Shown here piece by piece: positions 42,721 through 53,375 of a DNA stretch of 64,000 bases. Source of the DNA: Gammaproteobacteria bacterium Ga0077554 (GTDB lineage Bacteria > Pseudomonadota > Gammaproteobacteria > Ga0077554 > Ga007554); assembly GCA_001464585.1 (NCBI GenBank), contig LNFF01000032.1, positions 124,001 through 188,000 of the forward strand. Reading direction: 5' to 3'. The translations under genes were made by a program, and so were the position numbers. Under the pieces are notes generated by a model that saw only the letters and a program-made list of their open reading frames with translations, was not told where the DNA came from and searched no databases. Positions within the stretch are counted from its first letter, which is position 1, and every line of letters starts with the position of its first letter.

Positions 42721-43497
42721 CTACGCTGTTCCCCACGCCTGCAAAAATTCATTCAAATGTGGCTTGTTATCTTTGGCAAGGGTGCCACGCAACAGTTGGC
42801 ATTCGCCTTGATACTCTTCAGCAGTTAAATGGCCGCGTATCAACTCGAAACGCAAATACACCAGGTAGGTATTAAGCACATCAGTTTCACAATAATTACG
42901 GATGCCGGCAATGTTGCCATTCAAATAATTTTCCCATACCAGCGCGCCGCTCATGCCCATTTTGCCAGGAAAGCCCAACAGGGTTGCCACTTGATCCAGC
43001 GGTGCGGTGGCACGACCTTGGTAAGCGGAGAGTACGTCCATCAGGTCGGTATGGCGCGCATGGTAACGGCTTAGGTAATTATTCCAGCGGAAGTCGCGGT
43101 CTTCATCACCGGCGTCCCAGTAGCGTCGCGCCACTACGCCATGCACCAGCGCGCGGTAATGCAACACGGGCAGGTCAAACCCGCCGCCGTTCCACGACAC
43201 CAGCGTGGGAGAAAACCGTTCGATGCCATCAAAAAAACGCTGCACCAGCTCCTGCTCGGGCGCGTCTGGCTCGCCCAGTGACCACACCTTAACGGTGTCA
43301 CGCGTGCGCATCACGGCGGAGATGGCGACGATGCGCTGCATGTGCAGGCGCAAAAAATCGGAGCCGCCGGTTTCCTGGCGACGCAGGTGATACATTACGT
43401 CAGCCACTTCTTTGTCGCTCAGGCCATCCAGGCCATGCAAACGGCGGCCTGCATCGACATCAGGGATGGTTTCGATATCAAAGACTAAAACATTCAT
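42721..43497 (-). CDS. 3'-5' exonuclease, PolB-like (predicted)
   Basis: This 258-residue ribonuclease H-fold nuclease has the three exonuclease motifs: FDIETIPD (Exo I), SWNGGGFDLPVL (Exo II) and NYCETDVLNTYLV (Exo III), with the metal-binding acidic residues present. It belongs to the family described as related to the exonuclease domain of DNA polymerase B. Its substrate (DNA repair or RNA processing) is unknown. Its start overlaps the cysM stop, so they share a transcript. Confidence 0.85.
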   Translation of the reverse strand: MNVLVFDIETIPDVDAGRRLHGLDGLSDKEVADVMYHLRRQETGGSDFLRLHMQRIVAISAVMRTRDTVKVWSLGEPDAPEQELVQRFFDGIERFSPTLVSWNGGGFDLPVLHYRALVHGVVARRYWDAGDEDRDFRWNNYLSRYHARHTDLMDVLSAYQGRATAPLDQVATLLGFPGKMGMSGALVWENYLNGNIAGIRNYCETDVLNTYLVYLRFELIRGHLTAEEYQGECQLLRGTLAKDNKPHLNEFLQAWGTA

Positions 43498-44384
43498 TCA
43501 GGAAATACACCCGTGGAAAGATAGCGATCGCCCCGATCGCAGATAATGGTGACGATCACCGCATTGCTCACTTCCTGCGACAAGCGCAACGCCGCATGCA
43601 CAGCACCGCCCGATGAGATGCCGGCGAAAATCCCCTCACGCGCCGCCAGGGCGCGGGTGGTATCCTCGGCATCATTCTGGCTGACCTCCATAATCCGGTC
43701 AACGCAAGCGGGATTGTAAATTTTGGGCAGGTATTCTTCTGGCCAGCGGCGTATACCGGGGATATTGGCACCTTCCGCAGGATGCACGCCGACGATTTGA
43801 ATGTCAGGATTTTTTTCCTTGAAAAAGCGTGACGTTCCCATGATGGTGCCGGTGGTGCCCATCGCACTGACAAAGTGGGTAATACTCCCATCAGTATCAC
43901 GCCAGATTTCCGGACCGGTGCTCTCATAATGCGCCAGGGGATTAGCTGCATTGGAAAATTGATCGAGCCGCGTGCCCTGCCCGTCTTTTTCCATTTGTGC
44001 GGCCAGATCGCGCGCTGCTTCCATGCCGCCCTCACGCGGCACCAGCACCAGCTCGGCGCCAAACGCCTTCATGGTGGCACGACGCTCTATGCTCATATGT
44101 TCTGGCATGATCAATACCATGCGATAACCCTTGATGGCCGCTACCATCGCCAGCGCGATGCCGGTGTTGCCACTGGTGGCTTCAATCAGGGTGTCGCCGG
44201 GCCGAATCTCGCCGCGCGCCTCAGCGTGGCGGATCATGCTCAGTGCGGGGCGATCCTTCACTGAACCAGCAGGATTATTGCCTTCCAGCTTTGCCAGAAT
44301 CACATTCGACGTGACGCCCGGCAGGCGCTGCAGCCTGACCAATGGGGTGTTACCGATAAAGCTTTCCAGCGTAGGGAAATTCAT
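43494..44384 (-). CDS. cysM: cysteine synthase B CysM
   Basis: This 296-residue PLP enzyme makes cysteine from O-acetylserine and sulfide or thiosulfate. The Schiff-base lysine lies in NPAGSVKDRPAL, the substrate loop in EATSGNTGIALA, and the phosphate-binding loop in VSAMGTTGTIMGTS. IGVHPAEGANIPGIRRWPEEYLP matches the CysM rather than CysK type. It is followed by the exonuclease gene with a 4-bp overlap. Confidence 0.93.
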   Translation of the reverse strand: MNFPTLESFIGNTPLVRLQRLPGVTSNVILAKLEGNNPAGSVKDRPALSMIRHAEARGEIRPGDTLIEATSGNTGIALAMVAAIKGYRMVLIMPEHMSIERRATMKAFGAELVLVPREGGMEAARDLAAQMEKDGQGTRLDQFSNAANPLAHYESTGPEIWRDTDGSITHFVSAMGTTGTIMGTSRFFKEKNPDIQIVGVHPAEGANIPGIRRWPEEYLPKIYNPACVDRIMEVSQNDAEDTTRALAAREGIFAGISSGGAVHAALRLSQEVSNAVIVTIICDRGDRYLSTGVFPE

Positions 44385-44466
44385 GGCGGGCAGAGCAACC
44401 TGTTGAGTTTTTGGATAAGGGCTATTTTACAGGAAAATCTAGCACGTGAGCGGGGGCGAATGCAAT

Positions 44467-44515
44467 GAAACCGATCCAGCGAGATCGTAAACAGTTTCTT
44501 AGGATCAGCGGTTTC
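44467..44515. terminator. Imperfect inverted repeat downstream of lolA
   Basis: GAAACCGATCC pairs with GGATC-AGCGGTTTC over a 24-base loop. It lies between lolA and cysM on the - strand and could end ftsK-lolA transcription. No T tract is present. Confidence 0.35.
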
Positions 44516-44523
44516 TGAAGAGC

Positions 44524-45150
44524 TTACTCCCCAATCACATCCACTCCCTTGGGGGGCGTAAATACAAACGCGCTGGCTTCAATGCTGGGGTTGCGTTGCA
44601 GGTTGTTGAATTTCAGGTGCGTGGTGTTGCCGAAGTTGTCAGTGATGGTCATCATGCGCAGGTCGCGTTGATCGAAGCCCAGTTGCACTTTTTCGAAATC
44701 TTTTTCGCTGGCTTTAGGCGTGAGTTCAACCCAGTCAAGGGCGTTGCGTGTGCCTAATGAAATAACAGTGAAGTCTTGCTGGGGAAAACGTGCGCCGCTT
44801 AGCAGTTGCGCAGGAGTGCCGCCGAGTACGCTGTCGAGTTGTTTGACGGTAACTTGTTCCAGGTCAGGATCATAAATCCACAGTTTGCGTCCATCCGCGA
44901 CAATCAGTTGCGGGTAGGGCGCGCGATAATCCCAGCGAAATTTGCCGGGGCGTTGCAACACGAAGGTGCCTTTGGCGTCCTGGATAATTTTGCCTTTACT
45001 GTCGGTAACGGTTTGTTCAAAGTCAGCACGCAGGCTTTTTACTTCGGTGAAGAATTGCTGGATGCGTTCATCGCCGCTTGCGGCATGCGCGAGGCTGGTG
45101 GCGCACAGCAGGACAATAAAAAACAGTGGGCGAGTGAGCCAGTTGATCAT
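44524..45150 (-). CDS. lolA: outer-membrane lipoprotein carrier LolA
   Basis: This 208-residue periplasmic chaperone shuttles lipoproteins from LolCDE to LolB. It has a signal peptide (PLFFIVLLCATSLAHA), FTEVKSLRADFEQTV near the start, FVLQRPGKFRWDYRAPY, and the hydrophobic cavity signature LWIYDPDLEQVTVKQLD. It follows ftsK by 11 bp, the typical arrangement. Confidence 0.94.
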   Translation of the reverse strand: MINWLTRPLFFIVLLCATSLAHAASGDERIQQFFTEVKSLRADFEQTVTDSKGKIIQDAKGTFVLQRPGKFRWDYRAPYPQLIVADGRKLWIYDPDLEQVTVKQLDSVLGGTPAQLLSGARFPQQDFTVISLGTRNALDWVELTPKASEKDFEKVQLGFDQRDLRMMTITDNFGNTTHLKFNNLQRNPSIEASAFVFTPPKGVDVIGE

Positions 45151-45161
45151 GCTATTTCCTA

Positions 45162-47519
45162 TTAATTAGACGGCGGTGGCGGCGCGAAGATTTCGCGGGT
45201 GCCATTGGATTGCAGGGGGCCGACGACGCCGCTGCGCTCCATTTCTTCGATAAGCCGTGCGGCGCGGTTATAGCCGATCTTGAGGCGGCGTTGCACGCCG
45301 GAGATGGATGCGCGGCGGGATTCGGTGACGATACGCAACGCCTGGTCGTAGAGCGGGTCAGAGTCACCACCGCCACCACCGGGCGGTTGATCTTCGCCAA
45401 GATAATCGCCGCCGCCAAGATCTTCGCCTTGCAGGATTTCTTCGAGGTATTGCGGCGCGCCAGCGCGCTTGAGTTGTGCTACAACTTTATGCACTTCGTG
45501 GTCAGCAACGAATGCGCCGTGTACGCGTATCGGTATGCCGGTGCCGGGCGCGAGAAACAGCATGTCGCCGTGGCCGAGCAGTTGTTCGGCGCCCATTTGA
45601 TCGAGGATGGTGCGCGAGTCGATTTTGGATGACACCTGAAAAGCGATGCGCGTGGGGATGTTGGCTTTGATCAGTCCGGTGATTACATCCACCGAGGGAC
45701 GCTGTGTAGCCAATATCAAATGAATACCGGCGGCGCGCGCCTTTTGCGCCAGACGGGCGATGAGTTCTTCGACTTTTTTGCCGACCACCATCATCATGTC
45801 GGCCAGCTCGTCGATGACGACGACGATATAAGGCAAGGGTGCGAGCGTGGGGCAGACGAGCCCTTCGGCGGGCTTGAAGAAAGGATCCGCAATCGGCGTT
45901 TCAGCGTCGATGGCGTCTTGTACCTTGCGGTTATGGCCGGTAATGTTGCGCACGCCCATCGCGGCCATCAGCTTATAGCGCCGTTCCATTTCCGCCACGC
46001 ACCAGCGCAGTGCCTGGGCCGCCTCTTTCATGTCGGTGACGACTGGTGTGAGCAAATGGGGGATGCCTTCGTAGACCGACAGCTCAAGCATTTTCGGGTC
46101 GATCATGATCAGCCGCGCGTCTTTGGGCGTGGCATTGTAGAGCAGGCTTAGAATCATGGCGTTAATACCCACCGATTTACCCGAGCCAGTGGTGCCCGCC
46201 ACCAGCAGGTGCGGCATCTTCGCCAGATCAACCACCACCGGTATGCCGGAAATGTTTTTGCCCAGCGCCAGGCTCAATGGCGAGGCGGCATTTTCGTATT
46301 CTTTGGAGCTGAGGATCTCACTCAGGCGCACGGTTTCGCGGTGCTCGTTGGGGATTTCCAGCCCCATCACGGATTTGCCCGGAATAATCTCGACCACGCG
46401 CACGCTGATGACGGACAGCGAGCGCGCCAGGTCTTTTGACAGGTTGCTGATCTGGTTACTTTTGACGCCCGCCGCTGGCTGTATTTCAAAGCGTGTGATC
46501 ACCGGGCCTGGGTGGACTTCAACAACTTGCGCGTCAACGCCGAAATCCTTGAGCTTCAGTTCAACCTGGCGTGACATGGCTTCCAGCGCAGCAGGCGAAA
46601 CCGTTGCCTTGTGCGGTTCGGGCGCGTCCAGCAGTGACAAGGGCGGCAGATCGGTGGCGGTCACCTGATCAAACATTTGGATTTGGCGCTCTTTTTCCAC
46701 GCGCGCGCTGGGTTCGGGTTTTTTAATCACGGGTTCGATGCGCACTGGCACGCGACCCTCGCTCTTTTTCTTGTCGGCTTCCAGAGATTCGGTGCGTTCC
46801 TTGCGTGCACGTCGGCCAGCCAGATGCTCTTTGAACTCAATCCAGGCAATTTTGGATTTTTCAAAAGCCTGAATGGCAAGATGGCCGGTGACATCCATCA
46901 ACCGGAACCACGACAGACCTGTAAAGAGCGTCACTCCGCTCAAGAACAGAGCTAAAACAAACAGTGTGGCGCCGACCGTGCTGAAGGAATGGGTGAGCGT
47001 GTTAGCCACTACGTCGCCGAGTATGCCGCCGGAATTCAGTGGTAACGATGGCGCTGTGCTGCTGAAACGTAGCGTGGCCAGGCCGCTACCCGCCATCATG
47101 GTCAGTATGCCGCCGACAGCGCGCCACGCCAAATGAGTGGAGCTGGGTTTCTCATGTTCTTTGTATAAAAACCAGCCGCCCACACCCACCATGATAGGAA
47201 AAAGATACGCAAAATAACCAAACACATAGAGAAATACATCGGCAAACCACGCACCCGCCACGCCACCACTGTTTTCGACATGGTCGCTCGCGCCCGTGCG
47301 CGACCAACCCGGATCGGCGGGATGATACGTCACCAGCGATACCAGCAGATAAATGGCGATGGCGCCCAGCACCAGCAGCGCGCCCTCGCGCAGGCCACGG
47401 CTCACGCCACTGTTGATCTGGGCAAGCAGTGGCAGTTTTCCATCTTTTTTGCGTGTTGCCTGCGCCAAGCTGATTATCCTCTGTGTTTGCTGATGAACCG
47501 CGATTGGCTTATTATACAA
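45162..47519 (-). CDS. ftsK: DNA translocase FtsK
   Basis: This 785-residue divisome protein has about four N-terminal membrane helices (residues 40-195), a short Lys/Glu-rich linker (no long Pro/Gln-rich linker as in E. coli), an alpha/beta motor with Walker [16 protein letters not shown] (about residue 440) and Walker [13 protein letters not shown], and a C-terminal gamma winged helix that reads KOPS ([20 protein letters not shown]). It moves chromosome termini through the septum and activates XerCD. It is followed by lolA. Confidence 0.95.
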   Translation of the reverse strand: MYNKPIAVHQQTQRIISLAQATRKKDGKLPLLAQINSGVSRGLREGALLVLGAIAIYLLVSLVTYHPADPGWSRTGASDHVENSGGVAGAWFADVFLYVFGYFAYLFPIMVGVGGWFLYKEHEKPSSTHLAWRAVGGILTMMAGSGLATLRFSSTAPSLPLNSGGILGDVVANTLTHSFSTVGATLFVLALFLSGVTLFTGLSWFRLMDVTGHLAIQAFEKSKIAWIEFKEHLAGRRARKERTESLEADKKKSEGRVPVRIEPVIKKPEPSARVEKERQIQMFDQVTATDLPPLSLLDAPEPHKATVSPAALEAMSRQVELKLKDFGVDAQVVEVHPGPVITRFEIQPAAGVKSNQISNLSKDLARSLSVISVRVVEIIPGKSVMGLEIPNEHRETVRLSEILSSKEYENAASPLSLALGKNISGIPVVVDLAKMPHLLVAGTTGSGKSVGINAMILSLLYNATPKDARLIMIDPKMLELSVYEGIPHLLTPVVTDMKEAAQALRWCVAEMERRYKLMAAMGVRNITGHNRKVQDAIDAETPIADPFFKPAEGLVCPTLAPLPYIVVVIDELADMMMVVGKKVEELIARLAQKARAAGIHLILATQRPSVDVITGLIKANIPTRIAFQVSSKIDSRTILDQMGAEQLLGHGDMLFLAPGTGIPIRVHGAFVADHEVHKVVAQLKRAGAPQYLEEILQGEDLGGGDYLGEDQPPGGGGGDSDPLYDQALRIVTESRRASISGVQRRLKIGYNRAARLIEEMERSGVVGPLQSNGTREIFAPPPPSN

Positions 47520-47561
47520 CCTCTAACGATATCGTGCCCATTCTCTAAGGAACCCCATGTG

Positions 47562-47644
47562 TGTCATTTCGACCGCAGGGAGAAATCCTGGAAGAGTCCC
47601 ACATTCGTTCGAGACAAGGATTTCTCCCTGCGGTCGAAATGACA
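47562..47644. repeat. Intergenic palindromic repeat, TGTCATTTCGACC family, copy 6
   Basis: Outer arms TGTCATTTCGACCGCAGG and CCTGCGGTCGAAATGACA are perfect inverted repeats, with GAGAAATCC/GGATTTCTC inside. It lies between the divergent ftsK and trxB genes, where it may separate their promoters. Confidence 0.85.
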
Positions 47645-47657
47645 GTACACCCATTAA

Positions 47658-48653
<996 letters not shown>

Positions 48654-48713
48654 ATAAAGCATCGTATTTCTCTTGCCCGGTTATATTTAGTGTGCGCCTA
48701 TGCTGGACAGTGG

Positions 48714-48783
48714 TGTCATCTCGACCGCAGGGAGAGATCTTTTGTGGCGGCGAACAAGATCCCTCACTTCGTTCGGGATGACA
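48714..48783. repeat. Intergenic palindromic repeat, TGTCATTTCGACC family, copy 7
   Basis: Bounded by TGTCATCTCGACC and GTTCGGGATGACA with GAGAGATCTT ... AAGATCCCTC inside. It lies between trxB and the PNPOx-like gene. Confidence 0.75.
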
Positions 48784-48844
48784 GGGGAATGACAGTAAAT
48801 ATCCGCAATGCCGGGGGTAATTTAACTCGCAGGAGCGCTAAAAG

Positions 48845-49390
48845 ATGGGACAAAAATACTCAGAGCTAAACGAAAAACTGCAAGAATTTATCAAACAGCA
48901 GAAGATCTTTTTTGTTGCTACGGCAGCGCCAGAGGGCAGGGTTAATCTCTCGCCGAAGGGCATGGACAGTTTTCGCATCATTAGCGCCAACAAAATAATC
49001 TGGCTGAATTTAACCGGCAGCGGTAATGAAACAGCGGCGCATCTGCTGGAAAGCAATCGCATCACCGTGATGTTTTGCGCGGTGGAAGGAACGCCGATGA
49101 TCTTGCGTTTATATGGCCGGGCAACGGTGTTTCATCCCAGGGATGACGAATGGAATACGCTTGCGGCAATGTTCCCGCCGATTGCAGGCGCGCGGCAATT
49201 TATTGAAATGGATATTGATCTGGTGCAAACCTCATGTGGGATGGGCGTGCCTTATTTTGACTATATGGGAGATCGGCAGCAATTGACAGATTGGGCCGAA
49301 AAGAAAGGCGATGCCGGTCTGCAACAGTATTGGAGTGATAAAAATCAGGTCAGCCTTGATGGTAAGCCGACGGGGATATTTGAACCGTAA
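48845..49390 (+). CDS. pyridoxamine 5'-phosphate oxidase-family protein
   Basis: This 181-residue split-barrel flavin-binding protein begins MGQKYSELNEKLQEFIKQQKIFFVATAAPEGRVNLSPKG. That is the PNPOx-like putative FMN-binding start, with LSPKGMDSFRI as the phosphate region. It is not the true PdxH; members of this group bind FMN or F420 and reduce unknown substrates. It is cytoplasmic, and its motifs match proteins often seen as single genes. GGAGCGCTAAAAG precedes the ATG. Confidence 0.85.
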   Translation: MGQKYSELNEKLQEFIKQQKIFFVATAAPEGRVNLSPKGMDSFRIISANKIIWLNLTGSGNETAAHLLESNRITVMFCAVEGTPMILRLYGRATVFHPRDDEWNTLAAMFPPIAGARQFIEMDIDLVQTSCGMGVPYFDYMGDRQQLTDWAEKKGDAGLQQYWSDKNQVSLDGKPTGIFEP

Positions 49391-49416
49391 GTCCCCGGCG
49401 CGCTGACGTTAGGATC

Positions 49417-50577
49417 ATGAAAAAAATGCGCCTGACCCTCCTCGATAGCGTTGACACCCTGACCGCCGATCAATGGAATGCGTTGGCGGGTGATACCAAT
49501 CCCTTTTTGCGCCATGAATTTCTTGTTGCGCTGGAACGTCATCAATGCGTCGGTGCAGCGGCAGGATGGTGGCCGCAACATCTGATCGTTGAACATGACG
49601 GCCAACTCATCGGTGCAATGCCGATGTATATGAAAAACAATTCCTACGGCGAGTTTGTGTTTGATTGGGATTGGGCGGATGCCTATCATCGTGCCGGGCT
49701 GCGCTATTATCCCAAGCTGGTGGTGGCTGTGCCTTATACCCCGGCCACGGGGTCGCGCCTGCTACTTGCAGATACACAGCAACGCGCGCAGGTTGCGGAT
49801 CTGCTGATTAGTGGCGCGATAGAGCATGCGCAACGCAGTAATGCCTCAGGTTTGCACTGGCTGTTTACCAACGCTGCGGACACGGCGCATCTGGCGCGGC
49901 ATGGTTTGTTGCAGCGTGTGGGTTGTCAATATCATTGGGAGAATCGGGGCTACCGTGATTTTGATGATTTCCTCAGCCAGTTGTCAGCCGAAAAACGCAA
50001 AAAAATTAAGCGTGAGCGACGTCATGTGAATGATGCGGGCGTAGTGCTGGAGTTGCTGGATGGTCATCAAACCAGCGCGGCGCAATGGGCGATTTTTCAT
50101 GAATTTTATAAATCCACCTTTGACGAAAAAGGCGGCATTGCGTCCTTGACCTTGGAGTTTTTCAAAGAATTGGGAGAAGCCATGCCCGATCAAACATTGC
50201 TGATTATGGCAAGTTATCAGGGCCAGTATGTGGCAGGCTCATTTTTTCTGCGCGGGCGTGATACCTTGTATGGTCGACACTGGGGTTGTACGGCGCAATT
50301 TCATAGCCTGCATTTTGAAGCATGTTATTACCGCGCAATTGAGTATTGCATCGCACAGGGGTTGCAACGTTTTGAAGCGGGCGCGCAAGGCGAACACAAG
50401 ATCAGCCGTGGTTTTTTACCTACTCCTACCTATTCCATGCACTGGATAGCCAATGCGCGTTTTCGTGAGGCGATTGATAATTTTCTGGTGCGTGAAACGC
50501 AATCGATTGAACAGTATATGCACGAACTGAAGCAGCACTCCCCTTACAAAAGCCTTTTTCAATCTCTTGGAGTTTGA
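49417..50577 (+). CDS. FemAB/GNAT-like peptidogalycan-family acyltransferase (DUF482)
   Basis: This 386-residue protein belongs to the DUF482 group, distantly GNAT/FemAB-like. The core shows NPFLRHEFLVALERHQCVG, PMYMKNNSYGEFVFDWDWADAY, RKKIKRERRHVND and FEAGAQGEHKISRGFLPTPTYSMHWI, all recurrent in the family. It lacks membrane segments. The acceptor is unknown; peptidoglycan or aminoacyl-tRNA dependent transfer is proposed for relatives. It starts 26 bp after the PNPOx-like gene and may be co-transcribed with it. Confidence 0.82.
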   Translation: MKKMRLTLLDSVDTLTADQWNALAGDTNPFLRHEFLVALERHQCVGAAAGWWPQHLIVEHDGQLIGAMPMYMKNNSYGEFVFDWDWADAYHRAGLRYYPKLVVAVPYTPATGSRLLLADTQQRAQVADLLISGAIEHAQRSNASGLHWLFTNAADTAHLARHGLLQRVGCQYHWENRGYRDFDDFLSQLSAEKRKKIKRERRHVNDAGVVLELLDGHQTSAAQWAIFHEFYKSTFDEKGGIASLTLEFFKELGEAMPDQTLLIMASYQGQYVAGSFFLRGRDTLYGRHWGCTAQFHSLHFEACYYRAIEYCIAQGLQRFEAGAQGEHKISRGFLPTPTYSMHWIANARFREAIDNFLVRETQSIEQYMHELKQHSPYKSLFQSLGV

Positions 50578-50591
50578 TTTCCCCGGCAGTT

Positions 50592-50654
50592 TGTCATCCC
50601 GAACGTAGTGAGGGATCTTGCTTAAGAAGATTCCTCGCGGTGCTCGGAATGACA
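50592..50654. repeat. Intergenic palindromic repeat, TGTCATTTCGACC family, copy 8
   Basis: It is the shortest copy: TGTCATCCCGAAC ... GCTCGGAATGACA with GAGGGATCTTGC and GAAGATTCCTC inside. It sits 15 bp after the DUF482 gene and could serve as its terminator-like stem. Confidence 0.75.
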
Positions 50655-50762
50655 CTTCTTATTGCGAGGATTTTTATTAACCCGTGAGATGCTTGGTGAT
50701 ACCTTCATCGCGGGCAAAATGATAAATTTTTGAACATACATCCAATGCCCCCAAATTATTCT

Positions 50763-50792
50763 TTGTCTAAACTGAACGGCTGGGGCTATAAT
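50763..50792 (+). promoter_or_regulatory. Candidate promoter of the exopolysaccharide operon
   Basis: TTGTCT (50763-50768) and TATAAT (50787-50792) are 18 bp apart, about 70 bp before ATG 50864. The -10 is a consensus hexamer; the -35 matches three to four positions. It is the best sigma70 candidate in the gap, and a GGGATTTTGAAACAGGG leader follows. Confidence 0.45.
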
Positions 50793-50863
50793 TATAGTAT
50801 GTAGTAATGTAAGAGATCAAAGGGATTTTGAAACAGGGTCAACCACAGTAAAGGGAATTCGCC

Positions 50864-51694
50864 ATGCATATACATACCCCAAAGATTTTTGGTATTGCAA
50901 TCATTCTGTCTTCTTTGTTGTCGCCCGCCCATGCAGCCGTTGTTGATTTGGATCCGCTGCAAGCGGGTGTATACACTGGCGGTGACGGTGTATTGAGCCG
51001 CTGGGTACAGACGAAGTCCTCCTGGCCCGGCGTCAATGGTAGCAGCCCCGGTCTTGAAACTCTTGCCGACCAGGATGCCGCCTTGGCTTTGCCTTCCACC
51101 GATTCAAATATCCTGCGCAGTTTCGAAGGTACAGTTGCTACGATCAATTTCTCTGACGATGTGTACCGTGATAAGTGGGCGGCTACATGGAGTCCTGCAG
51201 GAACGACTCCAGTACCGTTATTCCCCGCCTCCAATGACCCTAATCAGAATGATTTCGCCGTGTCTTTTGCAGGATTCATCGCTATCACCACCCCCGGCGA
51301 ATACAACTTCGGGGTACTTTTTGATGATGCCTTCCGCTTCACGCTGACAGGCGCCAACGGTTCTTATACGATCTTCAAGGATGGGCTGAATCCGCGCGAG
51401 ATCGTTGGATTCGATTCAAACTTCGCCCTCGAAGCCGGAATGTATCAATTTTCCCTGGCCTCATTTGAGCATCTGGAAGCCGGTGTCGTCGCCCTTAACT
51501 GGTGGCATGGCCCAACCACGTCCGACTTCGGAGTCATTCCCCCGGGTAACCTGTTTAGCGCCCTGCCGCCTGTGCCGGAACCTGAGGAATGGCTGCTGTT
51601 TGTGGTTGGGTTGCTGACGCTGGCATGGTATTTCCGGAAAAAACCGTCCACTCTTTCTGTACTCGCCACCCCTGCTTTATCCTCGCAGCCATGA
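50864..51694 (+). CDS. PEP-CTERM sorting-domain exported protein
   Basis: This 276-residue exported protein has a signal peptide (FGIAIILSSLLSPAHA). A beta-rich domain reminiscent of PA14 (ITTPGEYNFGVLFDDAFRF ... VVALNWWHGPTT) follows. A C-terminal PEP-CTERM tripartite signal consists of PVPEPEEW (about 236-243), a hydrophobic helix (LLFVVGLLTLAWYF) and RKK. The signal predicts exosortase processing; no exosortase gene is in the window. Unusually, 16 residues follow the basic cluster. The stop overlaps the pgaD-like start (ATGA), tying this protein to polysaccharide synthesis. Confidence 0.78.
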   Translation: MHIHTPKIFGIAIILSSLLSPAHAAVVDLDPLQAGVYTGGDGVLSRWVQTKSSWPGVNGSSPGLETLADQDAALALPSTDSNILRSFEGTVATINFSDDVYRDKWAATWSPAGTTPVPLFPASNDPNQNDFAVSFAGFIAITTPGEYNFGVLFDDAFRFTLTGANGSYTIFKDGLNPREIVGFDSNFALEAGMYQFSLASFEHLEAGVVALNWWHGPTTSDFGVIPPGNLFSALPPVPEPEEWLLFVVGLLTLAWYFRKKPSTLSVLATPALSSQP

Positions 51695-52062
51695 CACGGC
51701 AACCTCTTGCATCGCTGGGCCATCGCATCGTCCATGCGCTGGCAATTGGTGGCGGCTGGTTTATCTATTTCTGGTTATGGTGGCGCGTCATTTACGTGTA
51801 TGGCCAGGGTTTGAGTCCGCTGGTAGCGCTGTTTCTCGTCATCACCATCATTATCGTACCTACCATTACCCTGATCTGGATCTTGCACAATGTCCGTATC
51901 TTCAAGCGCAAAGGTCTGCGGCGCGGTCGTACCACCACCCAAGACAATTATGTTTCCGACTGGAAAGGACGCCGTGTAACAGCAGACTGGATCAACATGA
52001 AACAGGCGTCGAGCATCGTCATCTCAGTGCGCGAAAACGATAAGCAATACGAGGCAGGATAA
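51691..52062 (+). CDS. pgaD: PgaD-like small membrane subunit
   Basis: This 123-residue protein has two transmembrane helices (about residues 13-38 and 42-68) followed by a basic cytoplasmic segment (FKRKGLRRGRTTTQDN). Layout and size fit PgaD, the partner of the poly-N-acetylglucosamine synthase PgaC that helps sense cyclic di-GMP in E. coli. The sequence is diverged, so identification rests on topology and on the following synthase. ATG 51691 overlaps the PEP-CTERM stop. Confidence 0.65.
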   Translation: MTRQPLASLGHRIVHALAIGGGWFIYFWLWWRVIYVYGQGLSPLVALFLVITIIIVPTITLIWILHNVRIFKRKGLRRGRTTTQDNYVSDWKGRRVTADWINMKQASSIVISVRENDKQYEAG

Positions 52063-52100
52063 CTCTCGCCACAGATACTTCACAACCTAGATAAAAATGC

Positions 52101-53369
52101 ATGGACGCACTCTCGATAATCACATGGATTGACAACAGCCTGTTGTATGCGGCAATGCTGGGTTTCTTTGCCCTGTATCCGATGGTCACCAGCATTATGT
52201 GGATCACGACCTCGATGTTTTTCCGCTGGCGGCAGGAGAAAAACACCACAATGCCGCTCGACACGGCAACCACCTATACGCCGAAAGTGTCGATACTCAT
52301 TGCCGCGCACAATGAAGAGGCCGTTATCGAGGCGTCGCTGAAAGCCGCCCATGCCATCGACTACCCGGACTTTGAGGTGGTAGTAGTGGACGATGGCTCC
52401 ACGGACCAGACGGCGAATATCGTTGCACGTTACCAGCAATCCCACGGCGTTCGTCTGATCCGCAAAACCATTAACGAAGGCAAGGCGATGGCGCTCAACG
52501 ATGCGTTGCCCTGTTTGCGCGGAGAAATTGTGTTGATTCTTGACGCCGATGCTGAACCCGAGCCGCAGGCGCTACGGTATATGGTGCGCCACTTCGAGAG
52601 CGCGCGGGTCGCGGCGGTTACCGGTAATCCCCGTGTTAAAAATGCCACGACGCTGTTATCACGTTTGCAACTCATGGAATTTACCTCCATCGTCAGTTTG
52701 CTGCGCCGCTCGCAACGCGTATGGGGCCGTCTGCTCACGGTATCCGGCGTGGTATCGGCCTTTCGCAAGGACGCCATTCTGGATGTGGGAGGCTTCAGCC
52801 CTGAAATGCCTACTGAAGACATCGAACTGACCTGGAAATTGCAGAAACGTTTTTATGATGTGCGCTACGAGCCGAATGCAGTGATCTGGATGATCGTGCC
52901 GCAAAAGTTACGTGGGCTTTATAAACAGCGCCTGCGCTGGGCGCACGGTTTGATGCAGGTATTGCGCAAACATTACGACATCATGCTGCACTGGAAATAT
53001 CGTCGCATGTGGCCGGTGTATGTAGAGTCGGTGCTCTCAGTGCTTTGGGCGGTATGTTTCGTCGCGCTCACCCTGCTTTGGGGAGTCTCGTTCAGCCTCG
53101 GCCACACACCCATAGGTGCAAACCCATTGCCCAACATCTGGGGCATGCTCATTGCCACCTTCTGTCTGCTGCAATTGCTGGCCGGCGCAGTGATGGATAA
53201 AAAATATGATCCCCATATCATGAAATATTATCCCTACGCGATTTTTTATCCGATCATCTACTGGATGCTGATGTCTGTCACCACGGTGATATCGATGACG
53301 GCGTTGTTCAGGAAACCGGCCAAACAAGCAGTACGCTGGGATACTGCCCGTAATGGCAAAATGGCGTGA
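52101..53369 (+). CDS. pgaC: PgaC-like family 2 polysaccharide synthase
   Basis: This 422-residue processive GT2 synthase has an N-terminal helix, then the GT domain with VVVDDGSTD, LILDADAEP, PTEDIELTW and the QRLRWAHG (QxxRW) motif. Two or three C-terminal helices form the export channel. Best fit is a poly-beta-1,6-N-acetylglucosamine synthase; other beta-linked polymers are possible. It lies 38 bp after pgaD. The domain order matches inner-membrane synthases that secrete while polymerising. Confidence 0.85.
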   Translation: MDALSIITWIDNSLLYAAMLGFFALYPMVTSIMWITTSMFFRWRQEKNTTMPLDTATTYTPKVSILIAAHNEEAVIEASLKAAHAIDYPDFEVVVVDDGSTDQTANIVARYQQSHGVRLIRKTINEGKAMALNDALPCLRGEIVLILDADAEPEPQALRYMVRHFESARVAAVTGNPRVKNATTLLSRLQLMEFTSIVSLLRRSQRVWGRLLTVSGVVSAFRKDAILDVGGFSPEMPTEDIELTWKLQKRFYDVRYEPNAVIWMIVPQKLRGLYKQRLRWAHGLMQVLRKHYDIMLHWKYRRMWPVYVESVLSVLWAVCFVALTLLWGVSFSLGHTPIGANPLPNIWGMLIATFCLLQLLAGAVMDKKYDPHIMKYYPYAIFYPIIYWMLMSVTTVISMTALFRKPAKQAVRWDTARNGKMA

Positions 53370-53375
53370 GGTGAC

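Noticed and set aside
50416-50655. Small frame MSFRAPRGIFLSKIPHYV on the - strand
   Set aside because: It is the translation of the TGTCATTT palindromic repeat plus antisense of the DUF482 gene, a well-known type of false gene.
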